Shown: positions 50,212 to 62,097 of the stretch, in pieces
How the letters are laid out: each line of letters starts with the position of its first letter
How positions within the stretch are numbered: the stretch's first letter is position 1
NCBI GenBank assembly: GCA_036784855.1
Contig: JAZDSV010000006.1
Coordinates: 97,001 to 161,000 of the forward strand
DNA length: 64,000 nt
Direction of reading: 5' to 3'
Source: Aphelidium insulamus
Taxonomy: Eukaryota > Aphelidiomycota > Aphelidea > Aphelidiaceae
Notes under the pieces: model-generated
Databases searched by the model: none
Told to the model about the DNA's origin: nothing
Seen by the model: the letters and a program-made list of their open reading frames with translations, nothing else
Translations under genes and position numbers: made by a program

Positions 50212-51124
50212 ATGATGCTTCGGAGCGCCTTGTCGTCGTCGCGGCTGGCCGTGGGTGCCCGCGCCGCTACCAGGTCGGCCTGGCTGCACACGTCTGCTCC
50301 ACGCATGTACTCGGACAAGCTCTTTATGGTACGGGGCCGTGCAGTATCCAGGCCTGCCTCCGTCACTCATGCACCCCTATTTTGTGTAGCACCGCGACAC
50401 TCCCGACAACAACGCCAGCACCCCCTTCAAGTTCAATGAGGAGAATATGCGACGGGTCAAGGACATTGTGGCCAAGTACCCTCCGCAGTACAAGAAGGCG
50501 GCCGTGATCCCGCTGCTGGACTTGGGTCAGCGCCAGCACGGCTTCACCAGTCTGTCCGTCATGAACCACGTGGCGCAATTGCTGGAGATGCCGCCCATGC
50601 GCGTATATGAAGTGGCCACATTCTACACCATGTTCAATCGGTACGGCTGTGGATGTGCTACATGTATACATCGTTGGCTAACAGACCAACTAGTGAGCCG
50701 GTCGGCAAATATTTTGTCCAGGTGTGCACAACTACTCCGTGCGAGCTGTGCGGGTCGGGCGCGATTGTGGACGCTATCAAGGCACATTTGGGCATTGGAA
50801 TGGGTGAGACCACGAAGGACAAACTGTTTACGCTGGTGGAAGTAGAGTGCCAGGGCGCGTGCGTAAATGCGCCAATGGTGTGCATAAACGACGACTTTTT
50901 TGTACGTTCATATCGATTATACAGACAACTACTGATAATGCGCATGATTCCAGGAGGACTTGACACCCGAGTCGGTGGTGACCGTGCTCAAGGAGTTGAA
51001 GGCGGGCAAGAAGCCCAAGGTCGGCCCAATGAGCGGGCGAATGAACTGCGAGCCAAAAGGCAAGCTGACGTCACTCACATCGGAAATCCCGCCCGTTGGA
51101 AGCAATGTGCGCCCCGACCTATGA
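50212..51124 (+). CDS. NDUFV2: NADH:ubiquinone oxidoreductase 24-kDa subunit
   Basis: Exons are 50212-50328, 50390-50640, 50694-50901 and 50954-51124; 248 residues (human 249). The N-terminus [20 protein letters not shown] is a mitochondrial presequence. Core words: [52 protein letters not shown]. The 2Fe-2S (N1a) cysteines are in [11 protein letters not shown] and [12 protein letters not shown]. Its place is the matrix arm of complex I. Two in-frame ATGs lie side by side at 50212 and 50215. Confidence 0.97.
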
Positions 51125-51474
51125 GTGGGTTAGCGCACAGTGCCACACTAAATTCACGTGACATTACTTTATTGTATGTGCTGAAGTGCTTTTCAGATAC
51201 TCTGTACGCGTATCTGAAGAATCATGACCGCGATTACGCTGTGGCATTGCCTTGCGAATTGATGCATTAGTAACTTTTGCCTGCAGCTGAGCAGCGATAG
51301 TAAGGGCCCTCTGCAAACGTCCATTATGAACGCTTTTCTTTCTATTCCGGACAAGGAAAACCTTTTTCTTTCTGCAAGAAGAAGGTTTGGGAAAGGAAAA
51401 AAGAAAAGGCGCACAACCCTGTGTGACTGCTGCCTCGCAGTGCAAAAAGTCATTCCAACCACCAAGTGACCAGC
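51125..51474. other. Intergenic region upstream of SMC1
   Basis: 350 bp between two plus-strand genes. The purine-rich AAGAAAAGG stretch near 51340-51410 is the only notable feature. Confidence 0.5.
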
Positions 51475-54400
51475 ATGCTAGTACGTTTGGAGTTGGAAAA
51501 CTTCAAGTCCTACTCCGGGCACCATGTCATTGGGCCGCTGACCGAGTTTTCCTGCATTATCGGTCCCAATGGTGCCGGTGAGTGGTGACTCGCATTTTGC
51601 CGCATGTTTACCCGCGCCGCTGCCAGGCAAGTCGAATGTCATGGATGCCATTAGCTTCGTGCTGGGTGTGAAGTCGTCCCAGCTGCGCTCCACTACGCTT
51701 CGTGAATTGGTGTACCGCGCCGGTCGCATGAATTTGGATGACGAGGGCAATGCCCTGGCTGGACCCGCCACCGTTGCATCCGGAACGGCACTACCCACGT
51801 CATGCTACGTGATGGCAGTTATATTGGATCGAGACGGCCAGGAAGTTTACTTCAAGCGCAGGCTGGTGACTTTGTTGCGTCTAGTGGCCTACATTGCTGA
51901 TGGAATGCAGTGTTACATCTTCTGGCGCGAGCGAGTACCGCATTGACGACACGGTGGTTCCATATTCTCGGTACAATGAACGCCTGGAGGCGTTAAATAT
52001 CATGGTGAAGGCGAGGAATTTTCTCGTATTCCAGGTAATTGACCATATATATTGTACAGTCTTAACTCAACTCCTTTCCAGGGAGATGTAGAAGCGATAG
52101 CGTCTCAGTCGTCACGCGATCTGACTAAGCTCATTGAACAAGTTAGCGGGTAAGCTCACATAAAATTTATTTCATGTTGTCAAACTTTATGCAACAGCTC
52201 CGATGAACTGAAGGGCGAGTACGATTCGTTACGAGAGGCACAGGAAAGGGCGGCCGAAAATTCAACGTTCAATTTCAATAAGAAACGCGGGATTTTGGCG
52301 GAAATGAAGCAGTGCAAAGAGCAGCGTGAAGAGGCGATCAAGTTTGAAAACATGCTCAAGGCTAGGGTGAGCCTCAGTGGTTTTCAGATTATAATCGCCT
52401 TCTTATCACTGTGAAGGACGACCTGCTGGTGCAACACATGGTGTGGAAACTGTACCACGTGCAAGAATTGATGAACCGAGCTGCGGTCAATATTGAAAAA
52501 TGCAACAATAGCTTGGAGCAGGAGCAAGAGACACAGAAAAGTCTGGAAACAGATTTGAACGATTTAAAACGCAAGCAAGCACAACTGCAGAAAGAAGCAC
52601 TCAAGGCGGACAAAATCGTCTCTGAAAAACAAAAGCTCATCAACAATAGGGTTTGTAGTGTGCGCTCTACATTCCGTCTGCTAACTGCAATCAATCGGCA
52701 GGGTGGAGAACTTCTACAAATCGAAGAGCAGATGTCTCATTTGTCCAAGAAATTGAAAACAGTCGAAGATAGCTGTTTGCGCTTGAAAGCCGAGAAGGCT
52801 AAAGTGCAAGAGGAGATTTCCACGCTCACTGAACAAATTGATGCCGTGAAAGCAGCTGCCAACATATTGGACGGTATGTGATAAAATTGTAGTGATTTTA
52901 CATACCTAAAATACATTAGAGCAAATGCGACAGACAGCAAGAGATAGTAACAAGGTCGTACTTTCACAAGATCAGCTGCACGAATACTCCATGCTGTTCG
53001 TTAGCTTATATTCTTTGATGCCCAGACTCCACTCATCTCGGCTAATTAGGAGAGAGAAAGCGAATGCGCTGTTGATCAATGAGAAGCAGCAGCTCAAAGA
53101 TTTATCACGGCGCCAAACTACGCTTACCGAAGAGATGAGCCGTGTGCAGGAAAAATTGGCCGAAGCGGATCGCCGTAGATACAAACGACTAGAGGACGGG
53201 AAAGCAGCGACAGACAGTCGCGCAAGAGTATGTTGGTGAATGGAGTCTGTGGATACGTATGATAATTTGCGATAGCTAAATGATTCGCTTGTCGCACTAT
53301 CTGACGAACTGGCCGGGTACAGAAAGCAACTGGACAATGTGTCTCAGCGCCGAGCACACATACTACAGAAGGAAAAGGAAACTGAGGAGCAGTTAGCGCA
53401 GATCTACCAAGAGCTTAGTCAAGCGAGATACGATGAAAGAGAATCTGAACATCAGACAAGACTTCGCGAAGCTCTCGATACTATGAAACGGGTTTACTCT
53501 GGCGTTCATGGCAAGCTAATTGACTTGTGCAGACCTAGTCAGCGAAAGTACGACGTCGCCGTCTCGATTGTTCTGGGAAAGCATTTGGATGCGATTGTAG
53601 TTGATAATTCGCAAACAGCTATTGAGTGCATTCAATTTCTGAAGGAACAACAGATTGGCTTGGCCACTTTTCTTCCGCTCGATTCTCTGCAAGTAAAACC
53701 GATCAACGAAAAGTACCGTCAAATTGCCAAGGGTGCACGTCTTGCCATTGACGTATTGCAATACGACACGGTCATTGAGCGTGCGGTAGAGTACAGCTGC
53801 GGCAATGCAATCGTGTGCGACACGCTGCAAATTGCTCGCCATGTCTGTTTTGACAAGCAGCAAAAGGTCAAGGCAGTCACTCTGGACGGCACTGTAATTC
53901 ACAAAGCGGGGATGATAACTGGCGGAACTACTGACAGTCTGACTACGGGGTCCCGTCGTTGGGAACGTAAGGTGCTGGAGCAAATCAGTGTTCGAAAATC
54001 GCAGCTCGAACAGCAACTAGGCGACTTGTCGCACGAAAGACGTAAGCTGGCTAGCGACCAGGTGCTTCGCGATACCATCAGAGACTTGGAGTCCAAAATC
54101 GAAATGACTCGGGAAGATATATTGACAGCTGAGCGCCGCGCTGCGAGCATCCTTTCAGAATTAGAATTTGTTGACAACGAGCGTGCCCAATGTCTGGGGC
54201 GGATCGCCGAATCAAAAAACTCGCTGGAGGATATCACCGCCCAACGCACAGCAATTGAGACAATAATTCACCAACGTGAAGGCAAAATTTTCGATTCGTT
54301 TTGCAAATCAATCAATGTCTCCACTATCGATGAGTATGAGACCCAGCAGCTTCGTCTGCACAGCAATGAAAACGATAAAAAGCTTCGATTCGCCTCGCAG

Positions 54401-55877
54401 ATTTCGCGCTTGGAGAATGAGTGAGTTCCCTTTGAATATGTTCTTGAGCGCTATTAAATAACGCCCAGGCTACAATTTACCCGCGATCAGCTGGCAAAAG
54501 CCGAGAAACGAGAAGAGTCTCTGAACAAGCAAAGGTTTGCTGATACGGCAGCTTTGCAAAAACTGCAGAGCGACAAAGACAGTCTAGTGGAGCAGAACAG
54601 GCTGGCGCACGACGAAATAGCAAAGTTGAGGAAGGCGAATTCGTCGGCGGGTGGACCGACAAACAAGCTCGGCGCACAAGTTTCCACCCTGAAATCCATG
54701 CTGCACACCAGTAATCAAACAATCGATCAAGCGATAAAAAAGCTTGCCGGCCTTGTACGTTCAGTGCTGTTGAACACGTATTCGTCCTTTAAATCTTGGC
54801 AGGAATCGCTACTGGAGAAATTGAGTGCGGACAGAACCAACATCATCCGCCGATGCAAGCTGGAAGAGATAACCATTCCTCTGCTGAGCGGTGGCCTGTA
54901 TGACCAATCTATGATGGAGACCGAAGTATGAGATGTTTACGTCTTATTGCGTGCCCTGACCTTGCCCCGCCATAGCAAGGATCTATGTCTGTTGGGGCCA
55001 CTGATACCGCCATGGATACTGGAACAATCAACGGACAAGAGGACTCGTTGCAAGTTGATTTCAGTCAACTTAACGACGAACTGAAAGAGGTTCGAGCGCA
55101 CAATGCCATTTTTCTGGACTCATCACTCATAGAATCAAAACCCGGAAGCAGTCGAGGCCGACTTCAATGAACAAATTGCGAACGTTACCGCCGAGATTGA
55201 ACTGATGCATCCCAATTTGAAGGCAAATGAGCGTCTGGACGGCGTGGAGGCTCGCATGAAGGAGACTGCTGACGAATTTGAAAAGGTGCGCAAAGAGGCA
55301 AAGGTTCTTCGCGACCGGTTCTTGAAGGTGAAGCAACAACGATATGACCGCTTCAATAAGGCGTATGCGCACATATCCACGCGGATCGACGAGATATACA
55401 AGGAGCTCACCAGAAGTGCCACTCACCCATTGGGCGGCACTGCGTACCTCACATTGGAAAACAGCGAGGTAAGTGGCCGAAATAGGATATGCCACATTCT
55501 AACGCGGTGCGTAGGAGCCGTACTTGGAGGGAGTAAAGTACCACGCCATGCCACCGATGAAAAGATTTCGCGACATGGAACAGCTGTCTGGCGGCGAGAA
55601 GACGATGGCTGCGCTCGCGCTGCTATTCGCTGTGCACAGCTACCACCCGTCGCCATTCTTTGTGCTGGACGAGGTGGATGCGGCACTGGACAATGCCAAT
55701 GTGGCCAAAATTGCCAGATACCTACGCAGCCACGCAGCAGCCGTATTCCAGTTTCTGGTCATCTCGCTCAAGAGCAGCCTGTATGAGAGCAGCAATTCAC
55801 TGGTGGGAATCTATCGCGATCTGGATGTCAAGAGCAGCGCTGTGCTCACACTCGACTTGACCAAGTATGAAGAGTAG
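51475..55877 (+). CDS. SMC1: Cohesin subunit SMC1
   Basis: Fifteen exons: 51475-51577, 51627-51861, 51911-52034, 52082-52149, 52198-52366, 52417-52650, 52702-52873, 52920-52995, 53050-53227, 53276-54420, 54469-54754, 54803-54925, 54976-55089, 55133-55468 and 55515-55877; 1241 residues (human 1233). N-terminal head: MLVRLELENFKSYSGHHVIG, Walker A IIGPNGAGKSNVMDAISFVL, VYRAGR. Hinge: YDVAVSIVLGKHLDAIVVD and TLDGTVIHKAGMITGG. Long coiled coils flank it. C-terminal head: signature MEQLSGGEKTMAALALLFA and Walker B PFFVLDEVDAALDNAN. The donor of intron 2 is ambiguous: a GC donor at 51862 gives VYFKRSVTSSGASEYRI, while a GT donor at 51874 adds four residues. Confidence 0.97.
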
Positions 55878-55955
55878 TCTCCGCTGCCAAACTATCTGTC
55901 ACTATATAAATGTATCGTTGTGGTTTCCAGGAATATACAATTCCACTGTGTGTGT

Positions 55956-57689
55956 TTATTGCGCGGCTCTGTTGTTGTTGTTGTTGTCGGTGCTGTGCAC
56001 AGCCGCGGCGGCCACAGACAACAAGGACACCACGCCCACCGTGACACAGTGTGCCCACGTAAAGTACATGACCAGTTGCCCCGCGGCATCCCACCGCTCG
56101 CTGAGGGAGAATGTGAGCTGGAGCAATGCTAGCAGTAGTTGCAGCACTGGCAATGACCACATCTCGCTGGCCACCAAGCAGAGACGATTGTACGGCTGGG
56201 CAATCTACGCGCCGACCGAGAATTATTGTCAACACTATTTTATAGCGTGCTTTCCATGTAAATACCATGTTGCGATAGTCGCCAACTTTGAGGGAGAGTG
56301 GCAGCTTGGCGAGAGTGTGCCGTCGCTTCTCGGCGCCGTTCAAGTGAACTTTTAAGTACGCGCGGAACAAAAGAGTCTGCAGCAGCGAGACCAGGAGCAG
56401 CAGCACAGCCACGCTTCCCCGGACGGTGAGCGGTAATAGCACTTGCCTGCACGATTGTGAATACTGTGTTTGGACTCCATGAGACGGCGCACCATTTGGC
56501 AAACACCTCAGTGTAGTCCATGCTGACCAGATAGAGCCAATACCAGCCAAGTAGCGGCGACAAGAGTGCAAATCGTGGCAGTGAGCGCTGCTTCCTCAGC
56601 TGTCGGTGAAGCGAGCCGCGCATCCATGCCGGCAACACCAACAAGGACGCATACATGGCCACCAGGAAGCTGATGGCCACTTTCAATCTTAACGGCGATA
56701 CCACCAGCCCGTCGACCCTGCAGTTTACGCACACTCAACTGTTAATATGTGTGCAGTCGGCAACTCACAGCTGGCCGTCCACGCCGGCAGTGATGAGCAG
56801 GTCCGTGGCAGAGGCGGCTGTTAGTCGGTGCAGCCGGGCAAAGTCGGCATTGAAGTAGAGCCATCCCGCCTGTCCCGACAGCACGGCCCACACCACGCTG
56901 AATATGACGGTGAATGTTGCCACAGCCGCGGCCAACTGTTGCGTGGACCAGCGTGCCGGTGCGTGCATCAGCCACACGGCGCCCGCCAGGCTGCGACTGT
57001 TTGCACGGCGAGCGTGTCAGCAACCTCTAGCACCCCGAGACACACCGCTGGACACGCACCATGTGGACAGCACGGCCGCTACCAGCAGTATCGACGCCAC
57101 GATGGTGCAAGTGTAGAGCACGGCGTCGTCCCGGCGGCACGCGGCCAGCACGCCGACACTCAGGCACGCGGCAATCAGCGCCGGTGCCAGTGCCGTCAGC
57201 CACGTCCACTCGCCAAACCAGAACACGGCCGTCGCTGTGCCGGGCATCGGCGGCCTTGCCATACGCACCTGCGATGCGGTCACTTACCCGCGTATGTGTA
57301 TGTAGCAAGTCCATTTACCGCACTGGGGACCAGCTCCACGGACGCCAGTTGCGCCACGGGAACTTGTGTGTCGGACGCGGTGCCATCTCTCGGCGACGGC
57401 TTGATGCTGCCACACACACACAGAGAGAGATGTCAGCGGGATGGTGCGGTACATGCCGCGTACTACACGCACCTCAGCGCGTCCAGGAGCTCGTTGGGCG
57501 GCAGTGCGGCGCGGTGGATGAGTCTGCGCGCGCAAGAGTTAGTGGTGGCCCATGTAGCATGGCATGGCCCATATGTTTGTACCCAGCCAACAGACGCTCC
57601 TCCACGCGCAGCCAGTGCGCATTGATGACGCGCAGGTAGCTGTAGGCGCCGCACAACGCCACCGTCAGCACCTGTGTCATGCTGCTCAT
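55956..57689 (-). CDS. Polytopic membrane protein, unknown family
   Basis: Minus-strand exons are 57583-57689, 57473-57523, 57319-57406, 57060-57268, 56769-56996, 56447-56717, 56266-56376 and 55956-56204; all phases agree, 437 residues. About nine hydrophobic segments: MTQVLTVALCGAYSYL; FGEWTWLTALAPALIAACLS; LYTCTIVASILLVAAVLST; TFTVIFSVVWAVLSGQAGWL; LKVAISFLVAMYASLLVLPA; LLSPLLGWYWLYLVSMDY; and two near the C-terminus (LPVLQLLLALLQLTFSL, CVTVGVVSLLSVAAAAV). The tail is poly-Asn. Words such as NAHWLRVEERLLAGLIHRAA, SLKVGDYRNMIAQPYNRL are specific but unfamiliar. Intron 6 (56377-56446) has a GC donor (GCAAGT). The gene converges with SMC1, 78 bp apart. Confidence 0.75.
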
Positions 57690-57699
57690 TGTCGCGGGC

Positions 57700-57812
57700 A
57701 CTGTTCGCTGTGTCTCTGTAGTGTCTCTACAGTGTCTCTGCGCGGGGCTTCACGGATGGGTGTATGCCTGTGAAGGGGTGTATGCCTGTGGGTGGGTGTA
57801 TGTCTGTGGTGT
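57700..57812. repeat. Short tandem repeats in a divergent promoter
   Basis: Three copies of a TGTCTCT-type unit (about 57710-57740), then three copies of a GGGTGTATGYCTGTG unit (about 57765-57808), between the start of the unknown polytopic gene and the RUS-like gene. Confidence 0.8.
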
Positions 57813-57843
57813 GCACGGTGCGGCGTGACGGCGAAAAGTCCCA

Positions 57844-59915
57844 ATGTGTGGACTAGCTGCGCCACACAGGCAGCCTGAGGAGCGTGCAGGGGTTGCTGGA
57901 CATGAGCAGCTTATCACAGCTATGCCAGATATGCCGCGGCGTGTTGGCGCACTGTTTCCACCACACGGAGCAGCGCGGGCAATGCAGCAGTTCCGTTTGT
58001 GCTGCCCACGGCCACGGCTGCCATTGCTGTGCGGGCGGCCCTGGCGGACATGCGGGCCCAAGATGCCATTTTGCACGGCTGCCGGGCCACCGTCCAGCCC
58101 GGCAGACAGCACTGCTGCAGAGTCCATCACGTTGTCGTCGCCACCGCCGCCTCCCTTCACTGTCACCGAGCAAGTGTTTGGCCGGAGCAGACTGTACACT
58201 GTCGGCGCGGGCACAGGGTTCGACGACAGCTCGCGGCTCAACTGGCGCTGGCAGACGGGCGGCCGGTGGGACCGGGTGCCGATGCTGGCCAGCGTGGTGT
58301 CGTCGCTGCACGCCGCATTCCTGCCCGTGAACTATCCGCGCTCAGTGCACCGCTGCTACGTGCGGTTCCACGTGTGGCAGGCGCTGGAGACTCACGTGGC
58401 TGCTGTGGTCGGCGTGCTGTGCAACCAGGCCATGCTGGAGAGTCTGGGACTGTCACAGGGTGCTGCCACTGCCGGCGCCGTGGCCATTCAGGTCTGTGCA
58501 TGGAGTGTACTGAGTATATATCTGTATATATAGCTATATATATCTATATAGATGTCATATATGTGTACATATACACGTACATATGTGCATTGATATATGT
58601 ATATGGATGTATGTGTATTATTGTCTAACTCTTCAGTGGGTGCTGAAGGATGGGATCGCCGAGATCGGCAAGCTGCTCTTCATTAAGCGCTTTGCCAGAA
58701 GCTTCGGTAAGGGCAGTTATGCCACATATGTATATATATATATATATGTATATATGTAACATAAATAGACAGCCATCCAAAGACGTGGAAAGCCATTGGC
58801 GAGGTGCTGACCACGGTGGGATCTGGACTGCAGCTGTGCACCTTGCTCGTGCCACCGCACATGTTTCTGGCACTGGCCGCCACTGGCAACATTGCCAAAA
58901 GCATATCTTGGGGTCTCTGGGGCGCCACGCACATGGCAAGCATGTATATATATATATGTATGTATATATATATATATATGTGTGTGTGTATATGCAGAAC
59001 TTAGTGGCGATTTAAACAGCGCAGTGTTTTGTGCGCAACTTTGCCCGAGCCAACAATGTCGGCGATCTGACGGCCAAGAGCGAGGCACAGGGTGCGGTCG
59101 CACAGATATCGGGCTGGCTGGCCGGTATTGCGCTCATATCCTACTCGCACTCGGCCGCCTTTCTGTTCGCCGCCTACTTTGCCTATGTGCCGCTGCACTT
59201 TGTCGCCACGCGGTCCCTGATCGAGTCTGCGGAATTTGAAGTGCTCAACGAGGCCAAAGCAACTCTGATCATCAGCGAGTTGGTGGCACTACCGTGCACA
59301 ATGCTCACTGAAATCTTGCACTCACGCCCACATTCATAGATACCTGGCGAGTGGCAATGTATTGTCGGCGGCCCAACTGCGACCCATGGAGCGCTTCTTT
59401 GGCGAGTATATTGACACTCGGCGCACACCGCTTCCACTACTGGCACTGGGCACCACGATCGACCGTGCCTTCCGCTCTGGCCACGGCATCCGCTTGGCCA
59501 TGCAGGCAACACCGCTAGGAAAACTTTCTCATCGGCGACAATGGCGGCACCATGCACATTGTCTTGCGCGGAGATGCCAACGGTCTGTTCAGAACGCTGA
59601 TCACACGATAGCTGACCTGACACAATAATTACGTAGCGCGCGACATTCTGAAGGCGCTGATGACGGCCACGAGGTACCACCGCCTGCTGTCCGACAGTCA
59701 AGCTGCAGGCGGCATAAAGACTAGCGCCGACCCGCCAACTCTGTTACGGGAGAGCCACTCGTGGACCTGCTCGCACTTTGATGACTTTGCCGCCAAGCTT
59801 GCCGCGCAGGTGTGCACTGACCTGTCATTCGCTGCGACGCTGAGACTGACACACGCAGACCTGGGAAACGGACTCGGTGGTATTTAACGACGCGGGTCAT
59901 AGAGCTCACTGGTAG
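57844..59915 (+). CDS. RUSF1: RUS family protein (DUF647, RUSF1-like)
   Basis: Exons are 57844-58491, 58637-58706, 58769-58935, 59025-59278, 59340-59505, 59519-59582, 59637-59809 and 59859-59915; about 532 residues. DUF647 words: LHAAFLPVNYPRSVHRCYVR, HVWQALETHVAAVVGVLCNQ, AIQWVLKDGIAEIGKLLF, TWKAIGEVLTTVGSGLQLCT, FVRNFARANNVGDLTAKSEA, SEYLASGNVLSAAQL, ENFLIGDNGGTMHIVLRGD and RDILKALMTATRYHR. Several hydrophobic helices suggest membrane association. The intron at 58936-59024 has a GC donor. Between 59505 and 59519 the conserved frame changes across 13 bases (GC...AG), treated here as a break or micro-intron. The N-terminal start is uncertain (57844 or 57922). Cellular role is unsettled in fungi. 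Confidence 0.85.
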
Positions 59916-60201
59916 CATAGATGCACAACAGTTGCTTTGTGGAATTGAGTGCACTGCATGTCTGGTATAGAGTGCACACATATGCAGGATATATGTGTAG
60001 TATGTGTGTGTGTATAAATTGTATGCAGTGCCAGCGATTGTTGCCGTGCCAACCCGCGAATGCCACACCAGCCGACTGTCTGTGCACGTTCACACGGTTG
60101 CACACAATTTTGTTGAAGCCTGGCGGTGGCGGTTGGAGAGGTGTCCCCCACGCATACATAGACGCGCATACATCCACAGATACATACACGGATACGCACG
60201 G

Positions 60202-61738
60202 ATGAAGGAAGAGCTGCTGGACGCGGGTGTGGTTGCCACGCCGTCGACACCGCTTCAAACTGGCGCCACTCGACGAGAGCGCTGCCTCAAGGTGGATCTG
60301 CACACGCACATCCTGCCAAAGGTGCGTAGGTGTGTATCGCCGTGTGCATTGCACGCCAATAATCACGGCAGCACTGGCCGGTCTGGCCCGGAAAGTGCAG
60401 CTACGGCGGCGCGGATCTCGGCTGGACCCGCTGGCGACAACGAGCGAACAACGATGATGGACAGAGAACGCACCGGACCGTCGAGTGCAATTGCGCTGGT
60501 CGCCCCAGGCGCGATGCCGCAGGATTTAGCGAACGCCGTCCCGGTGTCGGCGTGCAGAAGTGCTCAGCACCGTGCCAGTGATGTTGCCTGTTGGTGCGTG
60601 TGCGTTATATAGTGCATCCTGGTAGCTGTGTGTGCTGACCTGTGCGTGCAGCTGTCGGGGCGAGGCAGAGGATGCGCTGGACCTGCAACGCGGTTCGGCA
60701 TGACAGTCATATTGCTGAAGTGGTCGGGAGAATCCTCAACGCTTCATTGGTCTTTGGCACTGTCTCCCATGGTACGTACCGTGCGTGTGCTTTATACACT
60801 CGCGCTCGCATGTGACCGCTATCCCTCACTGCCTGTCTTATACTGCTTAATATGGCGCCGCGGTCTTGCCGGTTCCGGAAACTGCGACGGTGCGTCACTG
60901 AGCTGGGTGACGCCCGGCGTACCGCAATCGGCTCTTGCATATCAACCGCACCGGAACCCGGACAATCCGGCGCTTGAACCGCTTCTGGCAGGCATGCTCG
61001 CAATGTTTGCGTGGTTATTTTGTAGTATATATTTACATTAATAGGCCGCCGAAGAACTGGGCGCCGCCATATTTGTGCACCCGTGGGACATGGAAATGGG
61101 TGGCAGAATGGCCAAGTACTGGATGCCGTGGCTTGTTGCGTGAGTGGCGATATATTATGAAGTTCATAATTTTGTGTATATTTTGATATCATGCTACTTT
61201 GTATGATATACACATTACCTAAGTATTCAACTTCACACTTGGCAGAATGCCTTGTGAGACGACGCTGGCCATATGCTCCATGATGTTTGGTGGCGTGCTA
61301 GAGAGGCATCCGCGGCTGCGAGTCGCATTTGCGCACGGCGGCGGTTCATTCGCCGGCACTGTCTCCCGCATTGAACACGGTTTCCAGGTGAGACCGGACC
61401 TGTGTCAGGTCGAGACCAAAAAGAGTCCACTGTCGCAAGTGGGAAACATTTGGGGTATCCATAGCACTTTGCTGTTATAAGATTGAATAACAGCCATGTA
61501 CACAGTTGACTCGCTGGTGCACGATGCCGACACATTGCGATTTTTGATAAAGAAGATGGCACCGGGTAGAGTGATGCTGGGCAGCGATTATCCGTTTCCG
61601 TTGGGCGAGCACCGTCCGGGCGCACTGATAGAGGAGCAGATGCCAGAGTTGGATGATGAAACACGCAGAGGACTGCTGGGCGGCAATGCGTGTGCGTTTC
61701 TCGGTGTGGACCCAACTCTATTTGCGCCGAGAAAGTGA
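60202..61738 (+). pseudogene. ACMSD: 2-amino-3-carboxymuconate-6-semialdehyde decarboxylase gene with a shattered frame
   Basis: Intact parts: exon 60202-60321 ends LKVDLHTHILPK (the metal HxH motif); exons 61045-61139, 61246-61454 and 61494-61738 read IFVHPWDMEMGGRMAKYWMP, WLVAMPCETTLAICSMMFGG, FAHGGGSFAGTVSRIEHGF, VMLGSDYPFPLGE and end LFAPRK. In between (60372-61040) the same family's words are present and in order, but they hop between frames: HWP, LARK, YGG, RLDPLATTSEQR, MMDRER, HRTVECNC, WSPQAR, QDLANA, VGVQ, VLSTVPVM, EDALDL, DSHIAEVVG, ENPQRFIGL, RRCVTELG, PGV, HIN, RNPDNPALEP. The acceptor near 60853 also looks broken by one base. The enzyme diverts the kynurenine pathway away from quinolinate and NAD. 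Called a pseudogene provisionally: local assembly error is a serious alternative. Confidence 0.75.
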
Positions 61739-62097
61739 AGCTATCAGTAAATGAATGGCATGTGACATGCACCAAGTTGTGATTAGTACATATTTGTAGT
61801 GAGGGGCTCGAGCCCTTCACTACAAATCCTCTCAATTCAATTCAATTCAAAACTCAATTCAAAAGCAATACAAATTCACTCGAGCATCCTCTGAGTGCGC
61901 CAATGTTTGAAAGCTGCAATCATTTTGCAAGGGGTAGATGAAGTTTATTAAAGTGAGTCAATTACTGCCGCGCGGCCAGTGCCATAGCCGTCTCATGCGC
62001 CACAATAAATGAGAGTCGCTGCCACACTCGCTGAATGCTGACGGAAGCTGTAAAAAACGGAATAATAGTCCGGGACACCCCATAACCACAATCTGAC
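61739..62097. other. Intergenic region with a palindrome and an ATTCA-rich run
   Basis: Contains the 36-nt palindrome at 61792-61827 and short tandem TCAAT/ATTCA repeats at about 61831-61865. No coding feature seen. Confidence 0.7.
61792..61827. repeat. 36-nt near-perfect palindrome
   Basis: The left arm is matched by its reverse complement with a single mismatched pair. The centre is CTCGAG at 61807-61812. It starts 54 bp after the ACMSD stop codon, so as RNA it would form a strong hairpin in the 3' UTR. It could also be a dyad for a DNA-binding protein. Confidence 0.85.

Noticed and set aside
55867-56355. 163-residue plus-strand frame with a hydrophobic start after SMC1
   Set aside because: It is antisense to the last two exons of the polytopic gene. 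The minus-strand reading splices cleanly and has TM helices in the right register.
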